DNA of 64,000 nucleotides from Delphinus delphis (GCF_949987515.2 NC_082698.1:3505455-3569454); one strand, 5' to 3'. Positions 11,165 to 23,684 are shown, numbered from the stretch's first letter. Notes: generated by a model not told the origin, from the sequence alone. Translations and numbers: made by a program.

Positions 11165-11350
11165 AATAATAACAAGAGCAGCAAACTTGGATGTAGCTCT
11201 TACTATAGGCCATGACTGTTCTATATGCTTTTAGTGTATGAATTGTTTAATCTTACAACAGCCCTATAAGGCAGGGGTAGCAGTATCTCCCTTTACTCCA
11301 AAGGAAATGGGTTTCTGAGAGGCAAGTGAGCTATCCCAGGCCACACACCT
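11165..11350 (-). mobile_element. MIR SINE remnant
   Basis: The words cttactataggccatgactg, ttgtttaatcttacaacag, ccctataaggcagg and the closing ccaggccacacacct are the antisense reading of the ancient tRNA-derived MIR core and 3' part. Confidence 0.75.
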
Positions 11351-12499
11351 TCTGGCCTGTGGAAAACAGAATTCATTTGCTCAAAGGAGGCGATGTCTCC
11401 TAGGCTGGCTCGTTGGCCTCCGGCTTTGAAGAGGAGGGGGTTGCTTTAAGCAGGTGAGTCCCAAGTCCCTCCCACTCCTGCTGCCCTTGCCCCGAACTAG
11501 CAGAACTCTCACGGAGGAAGAACCCCTTGTTCCTAGGATCCTGTTCCTGATGGGGGTGCCCTCTGATGACGTGAGTTCTGTTTCCTTTGACTCCTTGAGT
11601 TTAGCTTGGGGGTCCAAGCTCCTTTCAGGATTCAGGGTGAATGCACGGGTTTGAAACCACTTGGAGGTTTTCTGACCCATATAAGTGGTCCTTCTTTCCA
11701 CTTCAGGAAGGAGATGGAGGTGGTGCCCCTGCTCTGCCTGAGATGTGTTTTCAGAACGCTTTCCTTCTAAGAGAGCTAACTAATACCCCAGAAGGAATGG
11801 AAACAAAGGAATCAAAGACTCAGGACAAAAACCCAGAAGAAGTGGCTGATGGAAAGTTTTCAGCACTGTTCAAGTATAATTTAAACACATTAGCGAACCA
11901 CAGACTTCACTGCATTGTAATTACTGCACGGGGGCACACTCAGTGCTGAACCTGGCACTTGGTACAGAGGAAATTTCAAGTGACTTAGCCGAGTCACTTG
12001 CATCTTCTTCCTCCGCATTCATCTTATATTTGTTGGCCGTGCTTTGTGCTACTCTGTTCTGCAATACATCTTGCATAGAAGTTTCAGCACAATTTAGCAA
12101 TCAATCAATCAAATTAAAAAAATAGAATTAAAAAAAAGAAGCTAACATTTCCATGTTCCTGGTGGAACACAGCGTTGAACAGTGGTTTATCCACGAGATG
12201 TCTCTCATCACAATTTTGAAAGTAGCACTCACTAGGGAAACTCTTTTGCTTTAGTTCTCTGTGGACGGGGATCCACGGCATAAGCGCAAACCAGATGTTC
12301 TTCTGTTGAGATTTCTTGTAGGGGTATCACGTAGATTGCTCATCGAAAGTAGGCATCTGGTATCTTTAGCTATTTACGCAAGAGCTATGATAATTTTTGC
12401 CCCACTCAAGACACTCCTAACACGTCCCAGTTATAAAAATAGTACGTTCTCCTGTCATTTCTAGTGTATTCACCTGGAGAAATTTAATTTCAATTCTTG
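11351..12499. other. Unique sequence, nothing recognised
   Basis: Several 60-106-codon frames on both strands and no recognisable product. A short aatc repeat and A-rich stretch lie near 12096-12137. No repeat family was identified. Confidence 0.4.
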
Positions 12500-13350
12500 C
12501 CCAGTGTCTTGAACTGCTAAATGTTTAACTATCCATCTAAAAGTATCCATTAACATGGGAGAGGGCACCCTGTTTTGTTAACATCAGGCCACGGCTGAGA
12601 CTGTGCGGGGCTGTGGGTCCCGGCCATGCCCAGATGATAACTCTGTGCCGTCTCCCTGGGAGTTCACACCAAATTACGTTTCTCTGCCCACTAAGCTTTT
12701 AGCAACTGAGTGTCTATGGCCTCCTGATTTTTAATGCAGCTGGTTCAAGCCACCACAATCTTTGCAAGTCATTTGTAATATATTTAAAGGAAACCATCAC
12801 TCCATCGCATTCCAAATTTCCTGCTTAGGATGCAATGGCAAAAGTCATTAAACATTAGCAGTAACAGTATTTTCACTGTAATAAAGTGTTAATTATGTCC
12901 ACATGTTAATAGAGTGGGGGAGGGAGTTTTTGCTATTGTTACTCTGCCTAAAATAATTTCCATGTGATAATTTTCCAGGGTATCAAAAACGGAATAATTA
13001 TGCACTAATTAAGAAAGTAGGGCCTGCTCTAGGAGTTAAGACTGCATTAATTTTAATGTTTTTACAGCCCTTTAATTGGGGAAAGGGCTGTAAATTGGGA
13101 GCTGACACACTGTTCCTCCTTAAGTAGACCTGCCTTTGCAATCTGCCTCCTATATATCACAACCCAAGGTCGACGCAAGTTTGCAAAATCCCTCTGCTCT
13201 TCATACAGAATGTGTCGGTGGCGAAGTGTGCATCGATCACTCTGACAAGCATTTAACTCTCCAAGAGCACATACGCTCACTTCTTCAATTATTAATTGCA
13301 TTAAATACATTTTCATATTGTGGACGGTTTGCTACAAACCGTTCCCTGGT
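12500..13350. promoter_or_regulatory. Candidate conserved non-coding element (enhancer-like)
   Basis: Repeat-free AT-rich block dense in homeodomain core words (taattatgcactaattaag, attattaattgcattaaat, gcattaattttaatg). It contains a perfect hairpin at 13061-13094 and a smaller inverted pair, acggttt/aaaccgt, at 13324-13342. No coding frame covers it. Regulatory function is inferred from texture only. A multi-species alignment would decide it. Confidence 0.38.
13061..13094. repeat. Perfect 13-bp inverted repeat (hairpin)
   Basis: tttacagcccttt at 13061-13073 and aaagggctgtaaa at 13082-13094 are exact reverse complements separated by the 8-base loop aattgggg. The stem is too short for a microRNA precursor. 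It could be a palindromic protein-binding site or chance. Confidence 0.9.
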
Positions 13351-15009
13351 AGGGAGGTACTGTCGCCCGCGGTGGGGACCGCTCCCCTTCTGTGGCTTCG
13401 GAGAGCTCAGGGGTCCTTCGGAGGAGCCTGCAAAGGGGCGTGTCTGGCAACCCAGGCGTGGCCGAAGGAGTGACCTTGGTGGCAGCGGCTCTTTTCGCTG
13501 TGGTTTGCTCAGTTGCTTCGTTGTCTGGTCTGTTTTCTCTTCCTTGGCTGGCCTGTTACCTGGAGGCCAGTTCTCAGGTGAGGAAGGGTGGGTCTTTCCC
13601 CAGGCACCCTCCACGGGGACCCTCACTGCAGGCTGCAGCCGCAGCAGCTCCTGCCTCATGAACGCTGGGTCAAGAGGGTGGACTGGACATTCCAAAGGGG
13701 ACCCCATGTGGGAATAAAAGCAGGATTCAGGGCATCATATCGATTGTGGGAGTCCCAATATGTCCTTTCATAGAGTCATTGATTTATTTAGTAGGAACAT
13801 CATGTTAGGCACACAGAAGGAACGAATCCGTGTCTATCTTTGCTTGGAAGAGGGGGTGTTAGCATCCTCTGCAGAAATGAGCTGCAGGAGATGGACTGGC
13901 CAGAGCACATGCAGCTTTGATTGTAAAACCAGGATGACCCACCACATCAGAGCGGCAGTCTGGGCTGGCGTTGGGAGTGCGGAAGGAGTGACCAGCAGGG
14001 AGCACAGGTCCTGAAGGGGATGTGGGTGGGGGGAGCAGAGAGGAGGGCGGGCTGGATTCCCTGACCACGGCCCTCAGACAAGTCAAGGGGGGTTGCTGCA
14101 GACATGGCTTGACTTTCCAAAGGCACGTCACATGCCTTACCGAGGGGCTACTAGAAAGCATCTTTGTTTTCAGGTTGCCATTCGACTGATGAAGTCCAAG
14201 AAGGTGTCAATGGCTGATCTCAGTTTACCCTTCTCTCTGGTCACTAACTTGGAAAATTAACCTATGGAAAGGCACTTTCTTTGTCCTCTGTGGAGGTCGT
14301 GATGAGGACATCATTGAAGTATGGCTTTCTCCCCGACATCCTAGAATGCCGAGTCCCTACAAAGACCTAGATGATTCCAGGGCAAGAGGAACACCAGCAG
14401 AAGCCTTTGCCATGGAACCCCATCGGTTTGGGGGTTGGTGGAAGTTTGCAGTGGAGGCATGGATGCTGTGGACAAGTGTGGAGCCAGGATAGTCCTTTCC
14501 GAGGGGAGGATGAAGCCAGTCCTTCTCCAGCAACATTTCGTGGTGGTGACTCGCTGATGTGACTGGCCCTGGGCACTGACACTCTACTGAATAGGCTTCT
14601 CTGATGTGGGACTTTGATTCAGGTCATGTAAGTGAGACTTTCTTCTTCTTTTTCTTTCTAGAGCAGAATAGACATTTCCTCACTTTAAGTGAATATTAAT
14701 GGACGCAGTACAGTACATCCCTGGATGCAGACAAACTCACATTGGCTCTTACAGAAATTCTGGGTCCCACAGTAGAAGCCTACTTGGGCTGTGGATAAGC
14801 CCCTGATCAAGTTATTCTGATGGATGGTTGTTTAGGACACAAGTGCAGAGGGGTGTGAATCAGTTCCTTCTCGTGAGATGACAAAGGGAATCTTTTGCTC
14901 CAAGGAGCCACACCCCAGATTTACATCAAAACCTCCAGAAATATCACCTTGGTGTGCATACGCGGTGTCCTTAGCAGCTTTGACACAGGTCCTTTGGACC
15001 AAACAGTCT
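13351..15009. other. GC-richer unique sequence; no supported gene
   Basis: A 193-codon plus frame (13136-13717) and a 140-codon minus frame (13285-13707) overlap. The plus frame begins inside the AT-rich block and runs into GC-rich sequence, which lowers the stop density. Its translation mixes Arg/Gly/Ser-rich and hydrophobic stretches with no recognised domain. The remainder, to 15009, holds only short random-looking frames and no clear repeat. Confidence 0.42.
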
Positions 15010-15760
15010 AGAGAACAAACTTTCATTCATTTCGTTTGTTTAACAAATGGTACAGAGTGCTGGCGATGGACCAGGCACTGGCCTTGGTGCTGGGGATACG
15101 CTAACAGACAAAGTAAAGAGCATGAGGCCACAGGAGGGAAGTGATGGAGCCTGGCAGACATCTTTCAGAGACATGACAGTAGCCAGACCAGAGGTGCTGA
15201 AGAGGGAGCCCGCTGGGACGACCAAGGCTGAACAGGGAAGGAATGAAGTTGGAGGTAAAGGGAGGGCCTGATCGTCTGGGGCTTGGGGACGTCGCTCAGA
15301 ACTTTGGTCTTGTTTCCAGTAAGGCGAGAGCAGCTGGGGTCAGAACAGTGACATGCGCTGAGAGCAGGCTGTGTTCAGAGCACTTTGCTAAGCAAGGTGA
15401 GATGACCGTGCTTTGCACGGAGGTGGTCAGCGTGGAAATGTAAGAAGGGAGCGGACTATGGGTCTGTTGTGGAAATCAAGACAACTGAATTTCACGTGTG
15501 TGCGTATGTGTGCGTGTGTGTGTGTGTGGATTGGACGTGGAATGCAAGGGGAAGAGTCAGGAGAAAAGGGTGACCCATGGTTGGTGGCTGGAAGGCTAGT
15601 TACCACTTGCTGAGATGCAGAAAGTGCTGGAGGGATGGGCTGGGGAGGGGGATAAGAAGCTTCGTTTTGAGTGTGTTAAGTGTAAAATGCTTATTGGACA
15701 GCTAAGTGGAGATGCCCGATGAGCTGTTGGTATCGAGTCTGCAGCAGTCGGGACAGGGCG
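15010..15760 (-). mobile_element. L2 LINE 3' region, antisense
   Basis: It starts with the antisense L2 tail (attcatttcgtttgtttaac, then ggaccaggcactggccttgg, gtgctggggatacgctaaca). It ends with ttgagtgtgttaagtgtaaa, ttggacagctaagtggagat and ggtatcgagtctgcag, which are antisense words of the L2 coding part. The middle is more diverged, and a GT tract sits inside. The several small frames here are L2 shadows. Confidence 0.72.
15495..15528. repeat. GT microsatellite, interrupted
   Basis: Alternating gt units broken by gc and at, followed by a pure (gt)n run. It lies inside the antisense L2. Confidence 0.85.
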
Positions 15761-16135
15761 GGGTGTGAGGTGGGCATGTCTGCCATCCTGACTCTCCACA
15801 ACGAAGCCAACCGTTCACTCCCACTTCTCACCATTGTTAAGATCTCTTCCAAATTCTCAATTATCTGAGTCTTGTCTCGGAATATCTGAAAATAAATATC
15901 TGAGTGTGAAATAAAACATTTCCTTTAAAATTTTGGACTTTAGTTGTAGATTAAGGCAAAAATAGAACATATGATTCACCAGGTGACTGTGGTTATCTGT
16001 CAAGCGGGTTGGGTCACAGAGCTCTTCCTGTGTATCTACAGCTGAAAGTTACGCTCTTTAAACATCTGGTTTGTGATGGTCTCTCCAGCTCCTGCAACTG
16101 CTTCCCTTACGAATTACCTACAACGCCGCTACCTG
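15761..16135. other. Unique sequence, nothing recognised
   Basis: Moderately AT-rich, with no open frame of note and no clear repeat. Confidence 0.45.
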
Positions 16136-16300
16136 GAGAGCTCCTTTTGTGCTCATAAGCCACCTTCTAGATAATTCCTTGGGAGGTAGGGATCAGGTGA
16201 GGAGAACTACTACTGTATCGCTCCCAGCGTCTGGCGCCGTGCCCAGCAGATAGTGTGTAATCGATGGTTGGTCGGGCAGATGAATGAGTTAATGAATATA
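16136..16300 (+). mobile_element. L2 LINE 3' end fragment
   Basis: The words tactgtatcgctcccagcg, gtgcccagcagatagtgtg and the gatgaatgagttaatgaat ending follow the sense L2 3' terminus. Confidence 0.62.
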
Positions 16301-17030
16301 GTAATAAAGATATACACGAAGACGGTCCTTCCCAGGAAAGGACACATAGGTGCGTGCCTGAAAGAAACCCACTCACCGCCAAGGGCTCTTGTTTGGTTTT
16401 AGAGTCAATGGAAAGAAAACAGAAAGTGGATGTGCTCCAGACAAGGTGTAGTTTGGAGGTTGAGTGTCTGGGCTCTGAATTGACCGTTGACCTGAAGGAC
16501 CTGTTATGTGTTTAGATGCCTGTATGTAGGGTATGAGAGAACAGGAGAGAGGGAGGGAGAGAGAGAGAGGTGTGAACATCGTATAATAAAGAGCGAACAG
16601 TGATGACTTACAAGCGCCCGATCACATGCCCTGTCTTTAGCTGGGCTCGTTAGCAAGCGTGCTGATTGTGTAAACGGACCTCTGGTGCACAGAATTTGTT
16701 CAGTAATGGTCGTTGGTTTATGCCACTCTCTCACATCTGACTGTGTGTGGCCCCGTTTTATGTAAGTACATATTAATAGCAATGACCACTCATAAAGCCA
16801 CCACCAACTGGAGACCTGGAGCTCTGGACCAGTGACAGTGGCTTGGCCCCTGTGTCCCTCTCCCATCCTTAACGTGGCTGTCCTGGTTTCCCCGTGGTCC
16901 AGGTGTAGCTACTAATACTGTCCTTTTGACACGCCGAGTGCCCAGTTTAGGGGATGATACATTGAACAGTATCCCCGCCTCTTGCTTCCTCTCTCCTGCT
17001 GTGCAACTACCTTGAATGGCATGTTTATCC
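16301..17030. other. Unique sequence with a short purine tract
   Basis: No gene supported. A GA-rich run (gagggagggagagagagagagg) spans about 16547-16570. Frames of 68-120 codons on the minus strand look random. Confidence 0.42.
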
Positions 17031-17273
17031 TTCCCTTGATTTTTTTTTTTTTTTTTTTTTTTTTGCGGTACACGGGCCTCTCACTGTTGTGGCCTCTCCC
17101 GTTGCAGAGCAACAGGCTCCGGACGCGCAGGCTCAGCGGCCACGGCTCACGGGCCTAGCCGCTCCGCGGCATGTGGGATCTTCCCGGACCGGGGCGTGAA
17201 CCCATGTCCCCTGCATCGGCAGGTGGACTCTCAACCACTGCGCCACCAGGGAAGCCCATTCCCTTGATTTTTT
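17031..17273 (-). mobile_element. CHR-type SINE with target-site duplication
   Basis: Plus-strand poly-T at 17041-17064 is followed by the antisense right half and the antisense tRNA-like head ending ccaccagggaagccca. Direct repeats ttcccttgattttt lie at 17031-17044 and 17259-17272. The internal reading gccccggtccgggaag is intact here, unlike the copy at 34448. This is probably one of the younger insertions in the window. Confidence 0.93.
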
Positions 17274-18289
17274 AAAAGACAATTTCTTTCAAGAACGCGT
17301 TTTCTACTGCGTCCTGGATTGTTAAATTTGCATTTTTCCAAGGCAGGAAGGAAAGGGAATTCAAAGCAGGGGAGTGTTCGGAAATGGCTCCGTGCTCTCC
17401 TAACAAGTGCGTGAGTGACTGGAAGTAACCATTTGCAGGTCGCAGTTCACTTGACGTGCCATTTCACAGAGTGCATCTTCATGTTATGTGCTGAAGTGAT
17501 AACTGATAATAGCTGCACAAGAAGAGCTATCAAAATGGATCTGGAGATGGACGATCTGTGTGCCGATGCTTGCTCTGGGAGCTGTGCACGGTTCCCTCCT
17601 CCTATCACCCCCTGGTGACTTGAACTGCGTGGCACTGAAAGTCAGCGCTACCCTGAGGAAAGATGAATCAGGCTTCGGGTGGTGGCAGAGGTTATAGGGA
17701 TTTGGAGGCGCAGAAGGGAATGTTAAATAGCTGATGAGCAAAAGGTCACTAGAAACAGGAGTCATGCAGATCACTGGCGTGTCTTCCTCAAATCGGGGTC
17801 AGGAGGTGTGAATCCAGGGCTCCGGCATGCCCCGTGTTAAACACATGCTATGTTCTCGTTCTGGGAGCCCACTTGTTATTTTGGCTCCCAAGGGAACCCA
17901 AAAGAGGAGAAAGTGGAGCGGCATTGGCTTCTGAGTGGGAAGGATTAGCTGTGACCTTGGCAGACAGAAAGGACCCCTGCACACGAGGGCTGCCCATGCA
18001 CCTTCCCTGTTGGCGACTGAGGGCGTGGCAGCTGGGACAGACTTCCGTCTCTCTGGCTCCAACTCCAGCTTGGGCTGTGCATTTTTTGTCTGTGTGTCAT
18101 CGACAGTGAGCAGACAGAGTGACCGATTTCAGCCAGGGGAGATTCCTTCTGAAATCTGAAAGGTTTAGCATAAGTTTCAGAGAGCAGCATTTTCTGGAAT
18201 TCTCTGATCACCTTTTGTAAGCATCCTTCTTTGCATTTCATGTCAGTGTGGAGAGAAACGTCGATGCCAGCACACTGTTGGAATGTCCC
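17274..18289. other. Unique sequence, no supported gene
   Basis: Frames of 60-98 codons occur on both strands between 17.4 and 18.2 kb, overlapping each other and showing no recognisable domain. No clear repeat. Confidence 0.42.
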
Positions 18290-18450
18290 AGTGAATTTTT
18301 ATTGAGTGCTATTCGATACTAGACTCTGGGACGCTAAACCTGGCAAGATCCAATCTGTCCTCCGATGCTCCCAGGCTGGTGGTGGAGACAAATCACTACA
18401 CAGACACGGCAACTGGCAGCACAGCGATGGTGTCACCACGATGCTATGGG
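18290..18450 (-). mobile_element. L2 LINE 3' fragment, antisense
   Basis: The words tttttattgagtgctattcg, actagactctgggacgc and ggtggtggagacaaatcac follow the antisense L2 tail pattern (tttattgagcacctactg and so on). Confidence 0.6.
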
Positions 18451-20600
18451 TCCACTCATCCTGTCTGCGGAGAGAGGTAAAAAGATACCCTGGGTTCCCC
18501 TGTTGTTAGGTTGGGAGTGTTTGCTCATGGGCCCAGGGACTGAACCCTGCTGCACTACAGACTCTGCCTGGGATGTGAGGTCTCCATTTCTCCACCCTTT
18601 AAGTGAACAGGTGTGCTCCACGATGTTCAAGGTTGCTTTTAGGTCTAGTGTTCTTTGTGCTTTTAAAGCTGCTAGCTCACGGCCTCCCAACCTCACGACC
18701 TCCAGATTCCTAAATGGCTGGAAGCGTGTATGTTGTGTGCAGGGACACATTTGTGGAGAACAGGCCCTTGGGTTTGCCTTGACTGCCTCCAAACCTGAAC
18801 ACAGATGGGATCATGGGATTACTGGAGAATATGGGCTGCACCTTCCTTGAGAGAGAGCGCTGACCTGCTGGGGTTCAGTGGAGGCTGCAGACACCATCTC
18901 TGCTTCCAGAAATGGTCAGTGACTTTGATTCACCGCACAAACCGGTCACCCTGGCTGAGAGCCAGTCAGGGTCCTCAGGCTGCAGCAAACTTGAAGATGC
19001 CAGGAGGGCATGGCAGCAAGGATGCCTTGGATTCCTGCCCACCCTGGTTAGTGAGAACCGGCCGGGAGCACCTGAGGCCCCCATTGGCAGGCTCATGAAA
19101 GCCTTTTTAAGAAAGGGCAAGCTGCCAACCACAATGAAATATACAATTGTCCATCTGTTGCTCAAATGAAAATACATTTTTTCCCTTCCATTGCCCAAAA
19201 TTTCTCTAGCTACTGTCCAGTGGTCTGACCTTGCATTTTGAGGGGGAGAGGATTAAATAGGTTCCCATGATTTGGGGGAAGCAATGGATGTAGGGGTAAG
19301 GACTTCTCTGGTGTGAAGGAGAAGGAGGTGGGGCTCCAGATCAATGCCAGGAACAATCCCATCATCTCTGGAAAACAATCTGAGAACTTTATAATCTGCC
19401 AACTGTTCTCAAAAATGAACTGGGGTCCCAAGGGTTCATTTTCCTTCTTTATTCCAATCAGGTTCTTTTTGTCTCTATAGACTCAAGGGATTCAAATATT
19501 ACATTTAGTCTCCGTTCTCCCCCTCCCGCCCCATTTTTTGTGGCCGATCTTACCCCTGAGTCAATTATTTCCTTCTTTTCAGTAGGTGGATATTATGAAT
19601 ATTGAGCAATCTTGAACATTGCAGAAGGAAGTCAGCCACAACCAGCAGAGGTTCGACTCTCTGGTCATTAATGATGCCCAGAAAGACATTGGTGGTTAAG
19701 AGCCAAGGGGAGGAGAGCAACCTTCAGAGAGGCATCCCAGGCTTCCCCATGCCCCAGACTCAGCGTGGAAGGAAGTACCATAATGGTCTGCAGGGAGAGC
19801 TTCCAAGAGGGTCTCCAAGGACGAGATGGACACAGAAGCAGGGGTTACGGCAAAGAATTTGCTTCCCTCCTAGTTAGTCCCCCAGTGTATCAGCAGCAGG
19901 TGCCAGCTGGAGGCTGACGCCCGTAGGCTCCAGGGATGTGCTTTGAATGAGCTCCTAGGTGGGGGGAGGGAGTCCAGAAAGAAAGCTGGGGTGACAGGAA
20001 TTCCAGGGACACAGAGGGGAAGCAGAGTCAAGGAAAAACTGACAGCAACATATTTCATGGCATTTCTCCACATCTGTCCCACAGTCTTAATCCATGAATA
20101 TCATTTTCTTTGTTCTTGTTTTTCTATTTCCTCTCTTTTCCTTGGGACTCTATACAAGTTCAAATCTCTCCCATATTAAAATTTTCTCTCTCATTGGGCT
20201 ACTCCCCATTGGGTAGCTCTTTTCTCATTCTCTTTTTCTTCATAATTAAGCTTTTTGGAAATTTATGTTTTTATTTACTGTCTCCACTTCTTCACTTTTC
20301 AGCCCCAAATCCACTATAATTTACTGAATTTAATTTACACTGTCTAACCAAAATTGCCAATCTTAGGGGAACTCTTCAGGCGTTTTCTCTGACTTTTGTC
20401 AAGAATTTAACATGCCTTAACATTTATTTGATTTTTTTTCGAAATGAAACAGCTATAATATTCAACATAAAAGTAACACATGCATGCTTACTTCAAAGAA
20501 ATTGAAAATTCTGAAACAACGAAAAAAGAAACTATAAACTACGTGAAATAACAATAGTTGTCTTTTTACATACACTTATTTTTTCAGAATTTTCTTTCTT
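18451..20600. other. Unique sequence, no supported gene
   Basis: The longest frame is 161 codons (18365-18850 plus, starting in L2). Others of 91-119 codons overlap it on the opposite strand. None is recognisable. From 20.1 kb the sequence turns AT-rich and may be a decayed L1 flank. Confidence 0.4.
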
Positions 20601-20610
20601 CTATATATAT

Positions 20611-20690
20611 AGAGAGAGACAGAGAGAGACAGAGAGACAGAGACAGAGACATGGAGACACAGACACAGAGACATAGAGACACAGAGAACA
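20611..20690. repeat. agagac-type simple repeat
   Basis: Irregular tandem agagac and acacag units preceded by (ta)n. This is a purine-rich microsatellite. Confidence 0.88.
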
Positions 20691-20789
20691 CTATACATAT
20701 ATTTTACATTTTATAAGTTACATTTGGTGTTTGATAGCTTCAAAAACAAATTGGAACGTGCTTTCTTTCTGTTCTCTAAGAGATTTTGT

Positions 20790-22265
20790 GTGAAATTGAT
20801 GTGATTTCTTTTCTAAATGTTTGGAAGAATTCAACAGTAAAGTTTTCTCAGTCTTGACTTATTTTTGTGGGAAGGTTTTTAATGAAGATTTCAAATTTGG
20901 TTATTTGATATAGGACTATTCTGGTTTTCTATTTCTTCTTGTGTCAGTTTGATAGGTTGTATTTTGAAAAGAATCTGTCCAATCTATCTTTGCTTTCAAA
21001 TCACTGGCATAAAGGTGTTCATAATGCCTTTTTATGTTTTTAATGTCTGTAGAATTTGTGATGTCCCCTTCTGCAATCCTGACACTGGATAATTCACCTT
21101 CTCTTTCTCTTTATTTGATCAACATTTCTAAGGGATCATAATTTTAATTTTTTCTCAAAATGTCAAATGAACTTTATCTGTTGCACGGTTGCTTTACATT
21201 TCATTGACTTCTTCACTCACCTTTATTATCTCCTTTCTTCTACTTCCCTTAGACTTAATTTACTGTTTTATCTTCTTGAGATGGATGCTTAGTGTTTGAT
21301 TTTCAGCCTTTCCTCTTTCTTTTCTAATATATAAATTCAGGTTGATATATTTTCCTCTAGGTACTGCTTTAGCTACATCATATACGTTTTAATATGCTTT
21401 ATTATTTATTTTTTATCTTCAGCTCAAAATAAATATAAATTTATATTGATATTTAGGTGGTTATTTATTAGTATATGGTTTTATTTCTAAGCAGTTGGAC
21501 ATTTTTTTAGGTATTTTTAAATTATTGTTTTCTAACTTAAGTGCACTATGGCTGGAGAACATACTCCGAATGATCTTATTCCTTTGAAGTCTATAGAGAT
21601 TTGCTCAGTGATCTGGCCTATGTTCTATTTTTGTAAATGCTCCATCTGCACTTGAAAAGAATGTTTATTCTTACATAGTTGGGTACAATGTTCTGTATAT
21701 GCCAATTAGGTCAATGTGTTAATCATGTTTAAACCTTCTACATCCTTACTGGTTTTCCTCACTTTCTCAATTACTTGTCCGATGGGCTAACATTTACTAC
21801 TGTGATTGTAGATTTGTCTATTTCTCCTTTTTCTGTCAATTTTTGTTTTATGGGTTTTGAAGCTAAATTATTAGGTGCATACATGTTTATGACTGCTATT
21901 TCTTTCTGGTGAATTGATTTTTAAAAAATTATGATACACACCTCTTTAAGTCTGGGCAAAGAGATAAAAGGATTTCCCTGTTTTGAAATCTACTTTTTCC
22001 TGTATCAGTATATACATACAAGCTTTCTTTTTGTTGGAGTTTGTATAATATATGATGATTTTCTACTCTATCACTTTAAACTCTCTGCGTTCTAATATTT
22101 AGGATGTATTTCTTGATGTAGCATAGTATTGGACTTTTTTGTTTTAATCCACTCTGACAGTCTTTTTCTTGTAATCATAAGATTTTTATCCACTTACATT
22201 TTGTGTAATTGTTTATATATTAGGGTATAAATCTAACATCTTAATTTTTTTTGTCTGTCTTTAAC
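20790..22265 (-). mobile_element. Old L1 ORF2, antisense, about 1.5 kb
   Basis: A long antisense ORF2 stretch. Ordered landmarks are tgtttggaagaattcaacag, ggactattctggttttctat, ttaatgtctgtagaatttgt, gcttagtgtttgattttcag, ggagaacatactccgaatg, tgcacttgaagaatgt-like text at 21.65 kb, gatttgtctatttctccttt and cactctgacagtctttttct. It spans the endonuclease-to-reverse-transcriptase part of ORF2. Frameshifts and stops are everywhere, so it cannot make protein. Confidence 0.82.
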
Positions 22266-22639
22266 AATTTTCCACCTTCTTTAGTATACTTAGAAAGAAC
22301 TTCCTCACACTATATATATTTCTTCAGTCTTATATTTTCTTCAGCCAACTTCTTCCTTTAAACCCTTTTCTCCATTGCCTTTCTAACCATGCAGGGATCT
22401 GAATGTACTGTACACTTTCAGACCACTCTTGCTAAAATTTTACTCACATTCTATGCATTCCGCAGGCTTCTTTGTGAATTTTTCTTCATAAAGCTGATCC
22501 TAAATATTGGTTGTTTCTTAAAATCCTGCTTTGGACCTCTCTTCTTATTTCCAAGTTATCCTTGGGTAATTTTATATATTCCCATAAATCTGCTCTCCCA
22601 TTAATGCCTTTTATATTGTTATAAGCTCTAGACACATGT
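22266..22639. other. AT-rich sequence between L1 and L2
   Basis: No recognisable repeat or gene. It is possibly a further decayed piece of the preceding L1. Confidence 0.4.
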
Positions 22640-23465
22640 GTCCAACTGCCTTTTGAATTTCTCTATTAGTGTGTCCCCTAGGCAATCAAAAGTCCATATG
22701 ACCAACACTTAATTTATAAATTCTCCTTCCATCCCTGACAAACCTGACCTCCTCCTCTGAGACCTTTGTTGTTGGTAAATGATCTCTTGAACCCAGTTAC
22801 AGAGCTGAAAATCTCATCCCAAGCTTTTGTCTCTTCTTCATTCCACATAGCTTCTTGGCCAAACTGCTAAGTAGCCTCCCAACTGGTTTAATTACTTCTA
22901 TTTCATCCCTTCCAGTCATATTCTCCTATGGCTGACATTACTATTCTGCTTAATCACAGTTTCCTTACCCCAAAGGTGACTGCACCTCTTTCTCATGGCT
23001 TATACTGGATTTCCTGTTGTGGCCCCTGCCTCTCCTTACTCCTCCCTATCTGGTCCTCTCACTCCATCCCCTTGGTATCAGATGTGCTATGTGCTCTCCC
23101 AACCCCACACTTTTGCACATGACACCCATTACACCTGGAATGCTCATCTCCTTGCCCATGAGTTCCTAATTATTTTTTCCCTAGAGATCTCAACTTAAGC
23201 TTTGACTCTTCCATAAAGTCTTTCTTGATCTCAGCAGAACTATGTGGATGTATGTTTTTTGTTTTCAGGTGCTCCCCACACACCTTCTATGTTCCTTTTA
23301 TGGCACAGACAGATTGCTATTTAAAATTTAAAAAAAAATTTTTTTGATGTCTGTCTTCCCCACCAGATCCCAAATCCTGAGCTCTATTTTCACAGTGTTC
23401 TCCTGTTCTAAATACACAGGCACATGTTGGGTACTTGATACTTCTTTGAACACTGAAAGAATGAA
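22640..23465 (+). mobile_element. L2 LINE 3' region, sense
   Basis: Long recognisable L2. Words in order are tagcctcccaactggttta, cagtcatattctcctatggc (diverged), ctcatggcttatactggat, cacttttgcacatgacac, cacctggaatgctcatctcc, tcaacttaagctttgactct, ataaagtctttcttgatctc, atgtctgtcttccccaccag and ggtacttgatacttctttga, ending in gaaagaatga. The 64- and 67-codon frames at 22.9-23.2 kb are L2 remnants. Confidence 0.78.
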
Positions 23466-23684
23466 AAATATATTAAAAAGTGTTATTACTAGAGTTATTT
23501 CACCCTTTTTATTGACAAACAGATTCAGAAATATTTTTTTGGTAACACATTGGAGACAGGTGTTTCTGTATTTTCATCTAACTTTCATTATTGCAACAAA
23601 ATACTTTCTTGCACACCCATTATACACTATGAATTCTCTTACTGGGTAACAGTGTGTTCTGGTGTTTTTGAGTTGTACTTTTTA
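23466..23684. other. AT-rich spacer
   Basis: No recognised repeat or gene. Confidence 0.4.

Noticed and set aside
13061..13094. Hairpin as a microRNA precursor
   Set aside because: The stem is 13 base pairs and the whole structure 34 bases, far shorter than a precursor. Extending the flanks adds no pairing.
13136..13717. 193-codon plus-strand open frame
   Set aside because: It crosses from an AT-rich regulatory-looking block into GC-rich DNA, with a 140-codon frame opposing it. The composition is erratic and there is no recognisable domain.
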